Shown here piece after piece: positions 21,387-22,242 of a stretch of DNA of 22,242 nt (its first letter is position 1; each line of letters opens with the position of its first letter). Location of the stretch: NCBI GenBank assembly GCA_903824455.1, contig CAIJWY010000076.1, forward strand, positions 1 to 22,242. Reading direction: 5' to 3'. Source of the DNA: an uncultured Micrococcales bacterium. Lineage in GTDB: Bacteria > Actinomycetota > Actinomycetes > Actinomycetales > Microbacteriaceae. Under the pieces are notes generated by a model, which saw only the letters and a program-made list of their open reading frames with translations, was not told the DNA's origin and did not search any database. The translations under genes were made by a program, and so were the position numbers.

Positions 21387-22242
21387 TGCTGCCGTCCAGA
21401 TCTAGCAGACCAAGCTTCTTGCGCAACCACATCATCTGTTCGTAATTCACGATTGCGGTTTTCTGTTTTCCTGGCAGTGAAAGGAAATACGAGAGAGCCT
21501 GATTCTCGTCTTCGATAAGTTTTCCGTGAGGCTTACCCTCGTAAGCCAGGCGAGATGCCCACTGATAAGTTTTTGTTCCGGATATTACATCGGCGTGAGA
21601 CAACATCTTTAAATCGATGTCATAAATCCAAGATGGGTCCGGGGTGCCTTCATCAACCGATATCCAAACTTTTTTTGGACTGTGTTCGAGAGCATCTAGG
21701 TTTGCTTGAAGGCTTGGAAGATTCTTCATCATAATCACCTGAATCTCCTGCCCCTGATAGTCAATGATTTCGCCTCGACCATAAACGGGTTGAAGTTCCG
21801 AAATTGCTTTTGTGGCGCTCTGAAAATCAAGCTTTGATCCAAGAATCTCGTTCGCCATTCCAAATGCCAGAGCGGCATCCACCGCGTAATGCAACCCGGG
21901 AGCTGGCAGAGTAACCTCAACCTGCTTGGAGCCAACGGCAAGTTTCGCCCGCAAACCCTTGGCGCTCTTCAAAATGGCTACCTTCGGAAGTTGATCATCC
22001 TGGGTCTCGAAATTCGGAGCAGCCAGAATTCCGTGTGCCGCAGATCTCAGGGCCGCCGAGGATACGTAAACACCTTTAGCCTTTAGCCGTTTTCTGTGGT
22101 CGGCTCCGAGTCTTTCGGTGTTGGCATCGGAACCGTTTACAACAATGAAGTCTGTCGTTAGTTTTGCTAAATCGTTGAGATAAACAAACACTTCCTCTGG
22201 CGAATGGAATCTGTTTAGTTGATCAAATTGCAGATTGGTGAG
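21379..22242 (-). CDS. murT: MurT-like Mur-ligase-family protein, C-terminal part (runs off the window)
   Basis: The frame stays open to the window edge; 287 residues are visible from LTNLQFDQLNRF onward, matching the MurT NLxRDQLDRYGE motif. The Mur central domain continues with FIVVNGSDA, LPAPGLHYAVDAALAFGMA and YGRGEIIDYQGQ. The C-terminal DUF1727 domain has DPSWIYDIDLKML (family DxSWIWDVDFE) and IVNYEQMMWLRKKLG. MurT uses ATP to activate the alpha-carboxyl of D-Glu in lipid II for amidation. Two oddities are visible. The Cys4 zinc ribbon normally inserted in the central domain is missing, since the fragment contains no Cys, and the KNPTG/AG motif reads KNLPSL. The gene is coupled to gatD by an eight-base overlap. 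A GTG 51 bases inside the edge is not the start, because conserved sequence continues upstream. Confidence 0.87.
   Translation of the reverse strand, partial: LTNLQFDQLNRFHSPEEVFVYLNDLAKLTTDFIVVNGSDANTERLGADHRKRLKAKGVYVSSAALRSAAHGILAAPNFETQDDQLPKVAILKSAKGLRAKLAVGSKQVEVTLPAPGLHYAVDAALAFGMANEILGSKLDFQSATKAISELQPVYGRGEIIDYQGQEIQVIMMKNLPSLQANLDALEHSPKKVWISVDEGTPDPSWIYDIDLKMLSHADVISGTKTYQWASRLAYEGKPHGKLIEDENQALSYFLSLPGKQKTAIVNYEQMMWLRKKLGLLDLDGSNG

Noticed and set aside
1..22242. tRNA genes, rRNA, CRISPR repeats, insertion sequences or phage genes
   Set aside because: None was recognised by reading; gene content is core metabolism, division and cell wall throughout, with no stretch above 300 bases lacking a gene.

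Overview
The window looks like a chromosomal core segment of a streamlined, moderate-GC actinobacterium, most likely Microbacteriaceae and possibly one of the small freshwater planktonic 'Luna' relatives (Rhodoluna/Aquiluna type). The evidence is the set of actinobacterial signature genes (DUF3000-rnd next to dxs; DUF3159-DUF3710-dut next to DUF3093 and DUF4193; SepH), an order I recall from other actinobacteria. Very short intergenic spaces, overlapping stop codons and no gap above 300 bases between genes support a small genome. No rRNA, tRNA, CRISPR array, insertion sequence or prophage gene was seen. The taxon call is inference from gene content.

Layout. 1-1463: start of an ammonium transporter and a ZapE/AFG1-type ATPase, both on the minus strand. 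1548-3408: a plus-strand, translationally coupled trio of thiosulfate sulfurtransferase, SufE-like protein and RibD-like reductase. 3438-5241: DUF3000 protein and RNase D, converging with a 50-base overlap on a minus-strand run 5192-11561 (dut, DUF3710, DUF3159, aconitase, DXP synthase in transcription order). 11584-14504: DUF3093 (+), DUF4193 (-), septation protein SepH (+) and an alkaline-phosphatase-superfamily phosphodiesterase (-), packed so tightly that convergent neighbours share stop-codon bases. 14538-19046: topoisomerase IV subunits ParC (+) and ParE (-), tail to tail.

19114-22242 is the most unusual part and is devoted to cell-wall amino-acid chemistry. Two overlapping plus-strand genes together make up an alanine-racemase fold. 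The first is a free-standing C-terminal domain carrying the catalytic Tyr. The second is a PLP-lysine barrel whose own C-terminal domain has lost the Tyr segment. Converging on them are overlapping minus-strand genes for a MurT/GatD-type complex in which GatD has Gly94 in place of the catalytic Cys and Gln187 in place of the catalytic His, and the visible MurT part has no cysteine and so no Cys4 zinc ribbon. MurT/GatD normally amidates the alpha-carboxyl of D-Glu in lipid II. In group-B peptidoglycan, typical of Microbacteriaceae, that same carboxyl carries the interpeptide bridge. My inference is that this MurT/GatD pair no longer uses glutamine and may instead attach the bridge amino acid, with the split racemase possibly supplying a D-amino acid. 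This is a testable hypothesis, not a demonstrated function.

Several genes (DUF3000, dut, DUF3093, parE, the racemase C-domain gene) show a TANNNT hexamer 6-7 bases before the start codon and no Shine-Dalgarno sequence, the geometry of leaderless transcripts.
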